This document shows, one piece after another, positions 25,610 to 33,514 of a stretch of 64,000 bases of DNA. The DNA lies in contig NZ_JAGIQA010000002.1 in NCBI RefSeq assembly GCF_017814975.1, positions 62,001 to 126,000 of the forward strand, written 5' to 3'. The DNA is from Cupriavidus consociatus (GTDB taxonomy: Bacteria > Pseudomonadota > Gammaproteobacteria > Burkholderiales > Burkholderiaceae). The position numbers were made by a program, and so were the translations under genes. Positions within the stretch are counted from its first letter, which is position 1; every line of letters starts with the position of its first letter. The notes under the pieces were generated by a model, which saw only the letters and a program-made list of their open reading frames with translations, did no database searches and was not told the origin of the DNA.

Positions 25610-26929
25610 TCAGGTCAGGTCTTCTGGCACGGTACGGTAGCCCATTGGTGCCGAGGTATTGGCATGGACATACTTGCGGGCATGGGCTTCGCGCATCGGC
25701 TTGAGCACGAACAGCGCCATGATCGCAGTCAATGCCGCCATCCCCGAGGCCACCATGAAGACCGCATGCCAGCTGCCCGTGGCGGCCGTGATCACGCTGG
25801 AGAACGGCACCAGCAGCGCGGCCGTGCCCTTGGCGGTGTACAGCAGGCCCGCGTTGGTCGCGGCAAACTTCGGCCCGAAGGTGTCGCCGCAGGTGGCCGG
25901 GAACAGGCTGTAGATCTCGCCCCAGGCGAAGAACACCACGCCGGTCAGGATCACGAAGGCAACCGGATGATGGCCGTACTTCGACAGCAGCAGGATACCG
26001 ACGGCCTCGACCCCGAAGGCAAAGAACATGGTGCGTTCACGGCCGATATGGTCGGAAATCCAGCCGAAGAACGGGCGCGTCAAGCCGTTGAGGACGCGAT
26101 CGATGGTCAGTGCGAAGGTCAGCGCGGGCAAGGTCAGGCCGAGGATCGAGATCGGCGCCTCGTGCAGGCCGAAGTCCTTGGCGATCGGACCGAGCTGGGC
26201 GGTGGCCATCAGGCCGCCGGCGGCCATCATCACGAACATCGCGTACATGACCCAGAAGATCGGCGACTTCAGCACCTCGCGCGGCGAAGCATTGTAGGTG
26301 GCGGCAGCCTTCAGCGTGGACTTGACCTCGCTCAGGATCTTCGCGGACGGCGGGAACAGGGCCATGCCCAGGATGAACACGACCAGGCCCTGGCCAAGGC
26401 CGAACCACAGGAACGCGGCTTCATAGCCCGACGTCTTGATCATGTTGGCGATGGGCACCACGGTCAGCGCGGAGCCCGCGCCGAAGCCGGCCGCTGTGAT
26501 CCCTGCCGCCAGACCGCGGCGATTGGGGAACCACTTCAGCGCATTGCCAACGCAAGTCCCATACACCGCGCCCGCGCCCAGGCCGCCGATTGCCGCGGCG
26601 ACGTACAGCATCGGCAGCGAAGACGCCACCGAATTCAGCGCCCACGCGATGGCGCAAAGCAGGCCGCCACCCACCACTACCGGGCGCGGGCCGTACTTGT
26701 CGACGAGGTAGCCCTCGATCGGTACCAGCCAGGTTTCCGTCACGACGAAGATGGTGAATGCCACCTGGATCGCGGTGCGGCCCCAGTGGTATTTATCGTC
26801 GATCGGGTTGACGAACAGCGTCCAGCCGTACTGCATGTTGGCGATCATCGCCATGCAGATCACGCCGAAGACCAATTGCACCCACGGCGACGCAAAACGC
26901 GACGTGGACTCCCTTTGCTGCAGTTCCAT
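25610..26929 (-). CDS. oxlT: Oxalate/formate antiporter (OFA family MFS), copy 1
   Basis: A 439-residue twelve-helix MFS protein of the oxalate/formate antiporter family. OxlT exchanges oxalate for formate, and its substrate-binding Arg and Lys have counterparts here in NGLTRPFFGW and LLYTAKGTAA. AAGGAG precedes the ATG. It heads the unit oxlT-fdwB-fdwA, so uptake of oxalate (or formate) is encoded with formate oxidation. A shared operator (27031-27050) lies about 100 nt upstream. It resembles copy 2 (29162-30502) along its whole length. Confidence 0.9.
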   Translation of the reverse strand: MELQQRESTSRFASPWVQLVFGVICMAMIANMQYGWTLFVNPIDDKYHWGRTAIQVAFTIFVVTETWLVPIEGYLVDKYGPRPVVVGGGLLCAIAWALNSVASSLPMLYVAAAIGGLGAGAVYGTCVGNALKWFPNRRGLAAGITAAGFGAGSALTVVPIANMIKTSGYEAAFLWFGLGQGLVVFILGMALFPPSAKILSEVKSTLKAAATYNASPREVLKSPIFWVMYAMFVMMAAGGLMATAQLGPIAKDFGLHEAPISILGLTLPALTFALTIDRVLNGLTRPFFGWISDHIGRERTMFFAFGVEAVGILLLSKYGHHPVAFVILTGVVFFAWGEIYSLFPATCGDTFGPKFAATNAGLLYTAKGTAALLVPFSSVITAATGSWHAVFMVASGMAALTAIMALFVLKPMREAHARKYVHANTSAPMGYRTVPEDLT

Positions 26930-27030
26930 GATGTCTCCTTATAGCGGCAAGCCGCCAAGGTGGAAGATTGGGCGCCTGAAGACGCCTCTGCGTGACTCTC
27001 GGTCTCGAACAGCTTAGCCGTTCTAGTGCT

Positions 27031-27050
27031 ATACGGTATGTGATATATCA
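27031..27050 (+). promoter_or_regulatory. Oxalate-regulon operator 1 (oxlT-fdwBA)
   Basis: ATACGGTATGTGATATATCA, about 100 nt before the oxlT start. TGTGATATATCACA (27039-27052) is a perfect 14-bp palindrome. The 20 bp recur exactly before oxc (36737-36756) and before the second CoA-transferase gene (42771-42790). Confidence 0.75.
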
Positions 27051-27052
27051 CA

Positions 27053-27636
27053 CAAGTCAAGCGTATTCGTTGCGGCTCTGCAGCAAACACTTTCCGCAAC
27101 CTGCGCCGGCATGGCCGATGCTGCGGCGCCACTATTGCGCGCGCCGCATCAACGGCCCTGCCGCTGGCACCAGGAATCCTTGGAAATCAAGCAGTTGCCT
27201 TGAGTCGGCGCATCAATCCACGCGCCGGTGGCAACCACCAGCATGCCGGGGATTAAGGCGTGAGGAAACCGGGAAAGCGAGCGGTTGGGGAAAGTCCCTA
27301 GTTTGATACATTTAAAATGACGTGACTTCCGCTTGGCATGGAGGTGCATGCATGGCAGGTGCTGGTTTGCCTAAAACTGGGGAGGATGAAGGATGGCAAG
27401 CGCCAGGGTGGAAGGCTTGGGGGGACGTTGGGCGGGAGGCTGGGGGCGAATCAGCGGCAGAATAGCGCGCAAGACAGCGCACCGAAGGAGGGAGAGTTGG
27501 CGGCCGCGGGGTCTTCAAGCCAGGCTTGAGACGGACAAGCTCAGCAACAAGGGATGCCGGCCGCTACATCCTTGCCAGACGCGCTCGAGGCGGTGCCATG
27601 CGCAATACGCACGGACTGCGCCCGGCGCAGCGCCGA
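27053..27636. other. Gene-poor region
   Basis: No reading frame with convincing codon use, ribosome site or family resemblance was found on either strand. Short frames on both strands look like chance. The stretch around 27301-27320 is AT-rich and could hold a promoter, but nothing specific is recognised. Confidence 0.5.
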
Positions 27637-27855
27637 TCAGGCGTATGCCAGTTCGCCGGCAGCGGGCACGACGCGCGCCTGGCGTGCGCGGCCCACTCCG
27701 TCGCTTTCCTGGCTCGATCCCAGCCCGGCAAAGCGGCCATGTTCCTGCGCGGTCACCAGCACGTCCATCGGCAGGCGGCTAGCCAGCAGGATGGTCATGG
27801 CGACACCGCCGGCAAGAGCGGCCAGGCCAAGGGCGAAGAGCAATGCGACTTCCAT
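27637..27855 (-). CDS. Small membrane protein, unknown function
   Basis: A 72-residue protein I do not recognise. Residues 3-27 (LLFALGLAALAGGVAMTILL and flanks) form one hydrophobic helix, followed by a polar tail without obvious motifs. GGAG lies 7-8 nt before the ATG at 27855. An operator of the oxalate-regulon type lies 73 nt upstream, which is the main argument that this is a real gene and not a chance frame. The partner or target in oxalate metabolism is unknown. Confidence 0.55.
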   Translation of the reverse strand: MEVALLFALGLAALAGGVAMTILLASRLPMDVLVTAQEHGRFAGLGSSQESDGVGRARQARVVPAAGELAYA

Positions 27856-27927
27856 TTGAAAACTCCAGTTGCGTTGTGGTCAGGAGTTTTCATTATATGC
27901 TGCGCCGCACTATGTGTAAATATCCTG

Positions 27928-27941
27928 TATGTAATATATCA
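27928..27941 (+). promoter_or_regulatory. Oxalate-regulon operator 2 (small membrane protein gene)
   Basis: TATGTAATATATCA differs at one base from the consensus TATGTGATATATCA. It lies 73 nt upstream of the small gene starting at 27855. A second imperfect copy (TATGTGTAAATATCC, 27911-27925) lies just beside it. Confidence 0.6.
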
Positions 27942-27994
27942 GTAGAAAATTTGCTCCAATACAACAGCGGTCGGGATGGCGATCTCGCATCCCT

Positions 27995-28927
27995 TCACAC
28001 GGTGGTGGTATCCCGGCGCGCCACTGCCGCCGTGGCCGGGGGTTCATACTCCAGGCCGCGCAAGGCGTCCCAGATGGCGGCGGCGTTGGGCTTCAGCGAC
28101 CGGCTCTTGCGCCGCACCAGCATGACGGTTGACGTCACCTGCGGCCGCAATGGCCGCATCACGGCGGCCGGGTTCAGGCCGCCCGCCTGCGCGCGCGACG
28201 GCACCACGCCGATGCCCAGCCCCAGCGCTACCATGCCGAACACCGCGGCAAAGTGCCCGAGCAGCTGCAGCGAGCTGGTCCGCACGTGGTAGCTGCTGAG
28301 CGCCTTCTCCACCGCCGGCTGCATGCCGCACTGCTGGTCCAGCGTCAGCACGCTGGCATCGCTGAGCTCGCCCCACCCTACCGAGTCGCGCGCCGCCAGC
28401 GGATGCTGCGCCGGCAGCACGGCGTGATAGGGGTCGATGCAAAGCGGTTCGCAGTACAGGTCATCGGCGGCGCGCGGATCGGTGGCGATGCCGAAGTCGA
28501 CCTCGCCGCTGCGCACGCTCTGCAGCACTGATTCCTGCGAGCGGTCCTTCAGGTGGATCGCGATCGCCGGCCACGCCTGCCGGCAGCCCGCCAGCCACGC
28601 CGGCAGCGACATCGAGCTGAGCACCGGGTCCGACGCGATCTGCACCAGGCCCTGGCACGGGCGGCTCGCGCTCTGGCTGTCGCGCAGCGTCTGCTCGACC
28701 TCCTCGATCAGGTGGCAGATGCGCTGCGACAGGTGCAGGCCGGCGTCGGTCAATTCAACCTGGCGCGTGGTGCGGTCAAACAGGCGCTGGTCGATTTCTT
28801 CTTCCAGCTCGCGCACGCTGCGGCTTACCGCGGACTGCGTCAGGCCGAGTTCGGCGGCCGCGCGCGTAAAGCTCTTGTGCCGCGCCACCGCGGCGAAGGC
28901 CTTCAGTTGGGGGAGCGAGATGTTCAT
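27995..28927 (-). CDS. LysR-family transcriptional regulator
   Basis: A 310-residue LysR-type regulator. The N-terminal winged helix reads FTRAAAELGLTQSAVSRSVR (about 19-38); the rest is the periplasmic-binding-protein-like effector domain, with the DFGIATDPRAADDLYCEPL strand. Start MNISLPQLKAF at 28927 was chosen to match the family; an in-frame ATG six codons upstream exists. It lies 235 nt downstream of OFA copy 2 on the same strand. Its ligand is unknown, and it is not closely similar to the LysR gene at 30717. Confidence 0.88.
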   Translation of the reverse strand: MNISLPQLKAFAAVARHKSFTRAAAELGLTQSAVSRSVRELEEEIDQRLFDRTTRQVELTDAGLHLSQRICHLIEEVEQTLRDSQSASRPCQGLVQIASDPVLSSMSLPAWLAGCRQAWPAIAIHLKDRSQESVLQSVRSGEVDFGIATDPRAADDLYCEPLCIDPYHAVLPAQHPLAARDSVGWGELSDASVLTLDQQCGMQPAVEKALSSYHVRTSSLQLLGHFAAVFGMVALGLGIGVVPSRAQAGGLNPAAVMRPLRPQVTSTVMLVRRKSRSLKPNAAAIWDALRGLEYEPPATAAVARRDTTTV

Positions 28928-29125
28928 GGCCGCCCTCCCTGGCACGCGACGGCGCTGCTCAGGCGCAGCCCGTGGTCGGGCGCGGCGGGATGTCGCGGTG
29001 CGGGCACCGATGCATGCGGTCCGGTCATGGCAGTCTCCTTGGTGGGGCGTGGCTGTGTGCAGCCTTCGTTGCTGTGGGTATGGATTTGCAGGTGTCGCGC
29101 GGTCGTTGGCCTGATGTCATGGCAA

Positions 29126-29147
29126 CGGCCTGCGCGCAGGCAGGCCG
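29126..29147 (-). terminator. Hairpin downstream of OFA transporter copy 2
   Basis: Perfect 8-bp stem CGGCCTGC/GCAGGCCG with a 6-nt loop, 15 nt after the transporter stop. There is no T-tract, so termination is only probable. Confidence 0.45.
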
Positions 29148-29161
29148 TCCTTCGGGGGTAC

Positions 29162-30502
29162 TTAGTCTCCTTCTCTCTGGATTCGCGGCAGATAGGCGGC
29201 ATCCGCAACCTGCAGGCCTTCGGCCTGCCCGGTGATAAAGCGCCTGCGCATTGGCGCCAGCAATACCTTGGCCGAGATCCCCGCGGCGATCGTCACCACC
29301 GCCGCCACCGTGAACACCGCCTCCCAGCCGCCGCGCGCCGACAGGACCGATGCCAGCGGCACCAGCATCGCCGCCGTGCCCTTGGCCGTGTACAGCGTCC
29401 CGGCGTTGGCCGCCGCGAACTTGCTGCCGAACGTGTCCGCGCACAGCGCCGGGAAGATCGAGAAGATCTCGCCCCAGAACAGGAACGTCAGCGCCGCGAA
29501 GAACATGAACCAGTACGGGTTGTGCCCCAGCTGCATCAGGCCCAGCAGTGCCAGCCCCTCGCCGATGAAGATCACGAACATCGTGTTCTCGCGGCCGAAC
29601 TTGTCCGACAGGAACCCGCACAGCGGACGCGTGAAGCCGTTGCACAGGTTGTCGATCGACAGCGTCATCGTCAGCAGCGGCAAGGTCAGCCCGAGCAGCG
29701 TCACCGGCATCGACGCAAAGCCGTAGTCCTTCGCGATCGGCCCCAGCTGCGCAGTCGCCATGATCCCGCCCGCGGCCACCGCGACAAAGCTCGCGTAGAT
29801 CAGCCAGAACACCGGCGTCTTCACCATCTGCCCCGGCGTGTGTTCCACCGGGTTGGTCAGCACCGCCTTGGCCGCCACCGCTCCCTTTGGCGCCCTGGGC
29901 TTCACCAGCAGCAGCGCCAGTACGAAGATGCACGCACCCTGCAGGATGCCGAAGAACAGGAATGCCTTTTCATACCCGGCGCTCTGGATCATGTTCGCGA
30001 TCGGGATCACAGTGATCGCCGCGCCCGCGCCAAACCCCGCCGCCGTCAGCCCGGCGGCCAGCCCGCGCTTGTCCGGGAACCACTTCAGCGCATTGCCCAC
30101 GCAGGTGCCGTACACTCCGCCCGCGCCGATGCCCGCGATCACCGCCGCCACATACAATTCCGGCAGCGTGGTCGCATACGCGTTCATCACCCACGCCAGC
30201 CCCGCGCAGATCGCCCCGCCCGCCACCACCGGGCGCGGACCGAACTTGTCGACCAGCCAGCCCTCCAGCGGTACCAGCCAGGTCTCGGTTACGATAAAAA
30301 TGGAAAACGCCACCTGGATCGCGGATGCTCCCCAGTGATGCTTGGCGTCCATCGGGGATACGAACAAGGTCCAGCCATACTGCAGGTTGGCCACCAGCCC
30401 CATGCATACCACGCCGATTGCGAGCTGGATCCAACGGTTTTGCAGGCCCCGGCCGTTCACATCGCTGTGAGCGGGCGTGGCCGCCGCTTCATATTGCGCC
30501 AT
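29162..30502 (-). CDS. Oxalate/formate antiporter (OFA family MFS), copy 2
   Basis: A 446-residue OFA-family major facilitator, similar to copy 1 over its full length (shared blocks include NLQYGWTLFV-like helix 1, TETWLVPLEGWLVDKFGPRP and YGTCVGNALKWFP). The substrate-binding Arg and Lys of OxlT have counterparts in NGFTRPLCGF and LYTAKGTAAM. It is divergent from the CbbR-like LysR gene at 30717 and shares its regulatory region, which lacks the TATGTGATATATCA operator. The two copies may therefore be controlled differently. Oxalate is the likely substrate, but formate or another small dicarboxylate is possible. Confidence 0.88.
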   Translation of the reverse strand: MAQYEAAATPAHSDVNGRGLQNRWIQLAIGVVCMGLVANLQYGWTLFVSPMDAKHHWGASAIQVAFSIFIVTETWLVPLEGWLVDKFGPRPVVAGGAICAGLAWVMNAYATTLPELYVAAVIAGIGAGGVYGTCVGNALKWFPDKRGLAAGLTAAGFGAGAAITVIPIANMIQSAGYEKAFLFFGILQGACIFVLALLLVKPRAPKGAVAAKAVLTNPVEHTPGQMVKTPVFWLIYASFVAVAAGGIMATAQLGPIAKDYGFASMPVTLLGLTLPLLTMTLSIDNLCNGFTRPLCGFLSDKFGRENTMFVIFIGEGLALLGLMQLGHNPYWFMFFAALTFLFWGEIFSIFPALCADTFGSKFAAANAGTLYTAKGTAAMLVPLASVLSARGGWEAVFTVAAVVTIAAGISAKVLLAPMRRRFITGQAEGLQVADAAYLPRIQREGD

Positions 30503-30626
30503 CTATTCTTGTCTCCTTGTGCTTGCCAGCTGCGTCCCCGGACGGGACACTCTCCCGGGCCTCTTAGGTGTGGGCCCTTGGTCACGTATGAGATCGACGC
30601 CTGACATTGCGGCATGCAAATCCGGG

Positions 30627-30707
30627 ATTGATGCTACTTGAATCTAAGATCAGCACTGCATAAAGTTTTTTATCGTTTGTATTGATGACCGTTTATATAT
30701 TGCACGG
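30627..30707. promoter_or_regulatory. Divergent OFA/LysR regulatory region (repeat copy A)
   Basis: About 76 nt align without gaps to 37182-37258, with long identical blocks such as TAAAGTTTTTTATCGT and ATGACCGTTTATA. TTATCGTTTGT (30670-30680) recurs as ATAAACGATAA at 31670-31680. Presumed binding region of the LysR protein encoded at 30717. Confidence 0.6.
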
Positions 30708-30716
30708 AACGATTGA

Positions 30717-31658
30717 ATGAGGAACGCCACGCTGCGGCAACTGAAGGTCTTTGAAACCGTCGCCCGCCATATGAGCTTTTCGCGCGCCGCCGAGGAGCTG
30801 CACCTGACGCAGCCGGCCGTGTCGACCCAGGTCCGGCAGCTGGAACACCACGTCGGCCTGCCGCTGTTCGAGCAACTCGGCAAGAAGATCTACCTGACGC
30901 CGGCGGGGCACGAGATGCTGCACTACAGCCGCAGCATCATCCAGCAGTTCCGCGAGGCCGAAGACGCCATGTCGCAGCTCAAGGGCATTTCCGGCGGGCG
31001 CCTCAATGTGGCGGTGATCAGCGCCGGCGACTATTTCTTTCCGCGGCTGCTGGCGGAATTCATGGAGCGCCATGAAGGCGTGACGCTGAACCTTGCGGTG
31101 CACAATCGCGAGGAATTGCTGCACCAGCTGGCCGGCAACCTGACCGACCTCGCGGTGATGGTGCGTCCGCCGGAAGGCATGGACACCATCAACGAAGCTT
31201 TCGCGCCCCACCCTTACGTCATCGTCGCAGCGCCCAGCCATCCGCTGGTCGGCAAGCGCAACATCCCGCTTTCGGCACTGGCCGACGAGGCCTTTGTTTC
31301 GCGCGAAAAGGGCTCGGATACCTGGAATTCGATGCAGGAAGGCTTTGCCGGCCGGCTGTCCAACCTGCGCATCGCCATGGAGATCAAGAGCACGGAGACC
31401 ATCAAGCAGGCGGTGATCGCCAACATGGGCATCGCCTTCCTGTCGGCGCACACGGTCGGACTCGAGTTGCAGGCGGGGAAGCTGGCCGTGCTCGATATCG
31501 AGGGCTTTCCGGTGATGCTCAACTGGTACGTTGTGCATCGCAAGAACAAGCGGCTGCCGCCCGTGGCACTGGCGTTCAAGCAGTTCCTGATGGAGGAAGG
31601 CGCGGGACTGATCCAGCGGATTACCGGCGTGGAAGGATTGATTCGCCTGGAAGCCTAG
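30717..31658 (+). CDS. CbbR-like LysR-family regulator
   Basis: A 313-residue LysR-type regulator with the CbbR look: MRNATLRQLKVFETVARHMS at the start, the helix-turn-helix FSRAAEELHLTQPAVSTQVR, and QLEHHVGLPLFEQLGKKIYL. CbbR relatives sense central metabolites and control CO2-fixation or C1 genes. It is divergent from OFA transporter copy 2 and lies in an oxalate/formate locus, so a role in C1/C2 metabolism is likely; its ligand is unknown. Similar DNA upstream of the gene and at 37182-37258 may be its binding region. Confidence 0.88.
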   Translation: MRNATLRQLKVFETVARHMSFSRAAEELHLTQPAVSTQVRQLEHHVGLPLFEQLGKKIYLTPAGHEMLHYSRSIIQQFREAEDAMSQLKGISGGRLNVAVISAGDYFFPRLLAEFMERHEGVTLNLAVHNREELLHQLAGNLTDLAVMVRPPEGMDTINEAFAPHPYVIVAAPSHPLVGKRNIPLSALADEAFVSREKGSDTWNSMQEGFAGRLSNLRIAMEIKSTETIKQAVIANMGIAFLSAHTVGLELQAGKLAVLDIEGFPVMLNWYVVHRKNKRLPPVALAFKQFLMEEGAGLIQRITGVEGLIRLEA

Positions 31659-31667
31659 CATCGCCAT

Positions 31668-31717
31668 CCATAAACGATAATTTATGGTTTGACTGTCAAA
31701 CTTTAATTATCGTAAAT
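31668..31717. promoter_or_regulatory. Palindrome cluster upstream of the 101-residue gene
   Basis: Three elements in 50 bp: CCATAAA/TTTATGG with 6-nt spacer (31668-31687), GTTTGAC-T-GTCAAAC, a perfect palindrome (31687-31701), and TTATCGTAAAT (31707-31717). The first and third contain the TTATCGT sequence also found at 30670 and 37225. The region separates the LysR stop from the small gene at 31778. Confidence 0.6.
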
Positions 31718-31777
31718 CGTTTGACGTCCCTATGCTTGTCTCAACCCCACCGCTACAGCGCATCGAGGAGACAAGCC

Positions 31778-32083
31778 ATGAACCAGGTCCAGACTGACAG
31801 CCGCCCCGCAACCATTACGGTCGGCACTGACAACCAGCCCATCCCGCGCGAGACGCAGCTCGCAGCCTATAACGCCGCCTTCATCGAACTGGAGCTGAGT
31901 TTCCGCTGGGACGCCGAGATGTATGAATGGCTGTGCGGCATCGAATGCGAAAAGGCCCGCGTCGCCCGCTATATCGAAGAGCACCACGCCCACCTGCTTG
32001 CCGCCTATGATGCGGCCTTCCTGAGCGGACTGATCTTCGAGAAGAAGAACGAGTACCTGCGCGCGGTCGGCCATCTTAACTGA
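31778..32083 (+). CDS. Small soluble protein of unknown function
   Basis: A 101-residue protein that I do not recognise. It is polar, acidic and predicted mostly helical, with repeated aromatic/alanine stretches (LAAYNAAFIELELSFRWDAE and LLAAYDAAFLSGLIFEKKNE), which look like an internal duplication around the A-AYxAAF motif. GAGGAG lies 7 nt before the ATG at 31778. It has its own palindrome-rich promoter and a strong intrinsic terminator, so it is a real single-gene unit. Its place beside the CbbR-like regulator suggests control by that protein. Confidence 0.8.
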   Translation: MNQVQTDSRPATITVGTDNQPIPRETQLAAYNAAFIELELSFRWDAEMYEWLCGIECEKARVARYIEEHHAHLLAAYDAAFLSGLIFEKKNEYLRAVGHLN

Positions 32084-32101
32084 GTGGTCCGATCGGTTAC
32101 A

Positions 32102-32132
32102 GGCGAGGCGCTTGGGCGGCCTCGCCTTTTTT
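32102..32132 (+). terminator. Intrinsic terminator
   Basis: Perfect 8-bp stem GGCGAGGC/GCCTCGCC, 9-nt loop, then six T. It ends the small gene at 31778-32083. Confidence 0.9.
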
Positions 32133-32217
32133 ATTCCGGCTCGCCAGCCGCCACCACCGGCACCCGCTCAACAGCGGCCGACATGTGCGCTAAGCGCACG
32201 CTGGCGACGGCATGAAA

Positions 32218-32370
32218 CTAGCTTGCCATGACAGTGTCGCCGCCATGCGGCGCTTCCGTAGCAGCCGGTGCAGGCCGGTGCCGCGCCCGTGCCACCACAT
32301 GGAATCCGCTCGCCACCAATACCGCACAGACATGCCGGCCGATGAAGCCGCCAGCGCCAGGCAGTACCAT
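32218..32370 (-). pseudogene. Remnant of an extended-SDR (NAD-dependent epimerase) N-terminus
   Basis: The minus strand encodes a 50-residue frame with VLPGAGGFIGRHVCAVLVAS followed by GFHVVARARHR. This is a typical Rossmann start (GxxGFIG, then the second strand ending in Arg) of the extended short-chain dehydrogenase family. It then loses all similarity and stops at 32218, so at least 85 percent of such a protein is missing. The neighbouring plus-strand membrane gene overlaps its beginning. It could be a chance match, but the pattern is specific. Confidence 0.45.
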
Positions 32371-32850
32371 CCGGCGGATGCATCGACCATCCTGCGCCGC
32401 GCCGCGATTTCCGGCGCCTGCGCCAGCGTGGTCTCCACCGGCATGCTCGCCCGTGGCGGCACCGTTGATTGCGGCAGCGCATTCGCGCCGGTCAATGCGG
32501 TCAGCCACTGGATCTGGGGCGAACGCGCGATGCATGCCAACCGGCCGTCAGTCCGGCATACCATGCTGGGCTACGTCATCCATCATGCAATGTCGGTGTT
32601 CTGGGCCGTATTTTATGAAACCGCGGTGGCACGGCATCATGCCCGCGGCGCCGCGGGCACCCTGGCGCTTGGCGGCCTTGGCGTGGCAGCCCTGGCCTGC
32701 CTGGTGGACCTGAAATGTACGCCGCGCCGCCTGACGCCCGGCTTCGAGCGGCGCCTGTCGCCGCGCATGCTGACGCTGGTCTACCTGGCTTTCGGGCTGG
32801 CCCTGCCGCTGGGGTCGCTGCTGGTGCGGCACGCGGCGCGCAAGCGGTGA
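32332..32850 (+). CDS. Membrane protein of unknown function
   Basis: About 172 residues from the ATG at 32332; other in-frame ATGs at 32299 and 32212 are possible and no ribosome site decides. Hydrophobic segments lie at ISGACASVVSTGMLA, GYVIHHAMSVFWAVFYE, LALGGLGVAALACLVD and LVYLAFGLALPLGSLLV. The motif NAVSHWIWGERA before helix 2 recalls a family of small uncharacterised proteobacterial membrane proteins. No role in oxalate metabolism is apparent. Confidence 0.6.
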   Translation: MPADEAASARQYHPADASTILRRAAISGACASVVSTGMLARGGTVDCGSAFAPVNAVSHWIWGERAMHANRPSVRHTMLGYVIHHAMSVFWAVFYETAVARHHARGAAGTLALGGLGVAALACLVDLKCTPRRLTPGFERRLSPRMLTLVYLAFGLALPLGSLLVRHAARKR

Positions 32851-32920
32851 GCCCGCAGGGCGCTCAAGGACCATTGCGCCATGCCCGTGCGGGGCAGTCT
32901 GCCAGCCGGGGGCAGCGATA

Positions 32921-33358
32921 TCAGGCCTGTTCCTTGACCTGGCTCTCCAGTTCGACCAGCCGCTTCTTCAGCGCCCGCTCTTCCTGGAAGCGCACGGATT
33001 CGTCGCGGATGACGGCGACGATGCCGTTGATGGCACCCGTGTCATCCTTGAGCAGCGCCACGGTAAAGGCGATCGACATGGTCTTGCCATCCTTGTCGAC
33101 CGCGGGCACCTTGAGCAGGTCATGGCCGTAGCGCGTGATGCCGGTGGCCATGGTCTTGTCATAGCCCTCCCAATGGCGCCCGCGCAGCCGTTCGGGAATG
33201 ATCAGGTCGAGCGACTGGCCCATGGCCTCGGCCTGGGTGTAACCGAACATGCGCTCGGCAGCGGGGTTCCACAGCGTGATGGCGCCCTTGGCGTCGGAGA
33301 TGATGATGGCGTCGCCGATGGCCGACACCAGTTGCGCGTAGTCGATGGGTTCTGGCAT
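32921..33358 (-). CDS. Stand-alone PAS-domain protein
   Basis: A 145-residue single PAS sensor domain: ISDAKGAITLWNPAAERMFG, then RGRHWEGYDKTM, GHDLLKVPAVDKDGKTMSIA and INGIVAVIRDES, ending in a short charged helix (RALKKRLVELESQVKEQA) that may form a coiled coil. There is no kinase, cyclase or output domain. The start MPEPIDYAQL at 33358 is backed by GAGGGA 6-8 nt upstream. It lies 156 nt after frc and beyond the frc terminator, so expression is probably separate or by read-through. It may bind a small ligand or partner kinase; neither is known. Confidence 0.85.
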   Translation of the reverse strand: MPEPIDYAQLVSAIGDAIIISDAKGAITLWNPAAERMFGYTQAEAMGQSLDLIIPERLRGRHWEGYDKTMATGITRYGHDLLKVPAVDKDGKTMSIAFTVALLKDDTGAINGIVAVIRDESVRFQEERALKKRLVELESQVKEQA

Positions 33359-33438
33359 GGGGATTCCCTCTCTGTCGGTCATTGCCGGTTGGGGTATGTT
33401 GCCGTCAAGGTAGCGCGGCACGGGGCCGCGCTGCAAGC

Positions 33439-33476
33439 AAAAACGCCGGGGCGGCGCGGTTCGCGCGGCCCCGGCG
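33439..33476 (-). terminator. Intrinsic terminator of oxc-frc
   Basis: Nine-base arms CGCCGGGGC (33444-33452) and GCCCCGGCG (33468-33476), followed on the minus strand by TTTTT (33443-33439). It lies 39 nt after the frc stop. Confidence 0.85.
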
Positions 33477-33514
33477 GACGCCCCGGCACATACACATATG
33501 CCGGGCGGGCGGCG

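Noticed and set aside
20789..26944. A plus-strand reading frame of 2051 codons
   Set aside because: It is antisense to fdwA, fdwB and oxlT, rich in His, Arg, Ala and Gln as expected of the mirror frame of high-GC genes, and shows no domain.
27332..27350. Sigma-54-like promoter (TGGCATGGAGGTGCA)
   Set aside because: The distance between the GG and GC elements is one base short of the required spacing and no gene follows.
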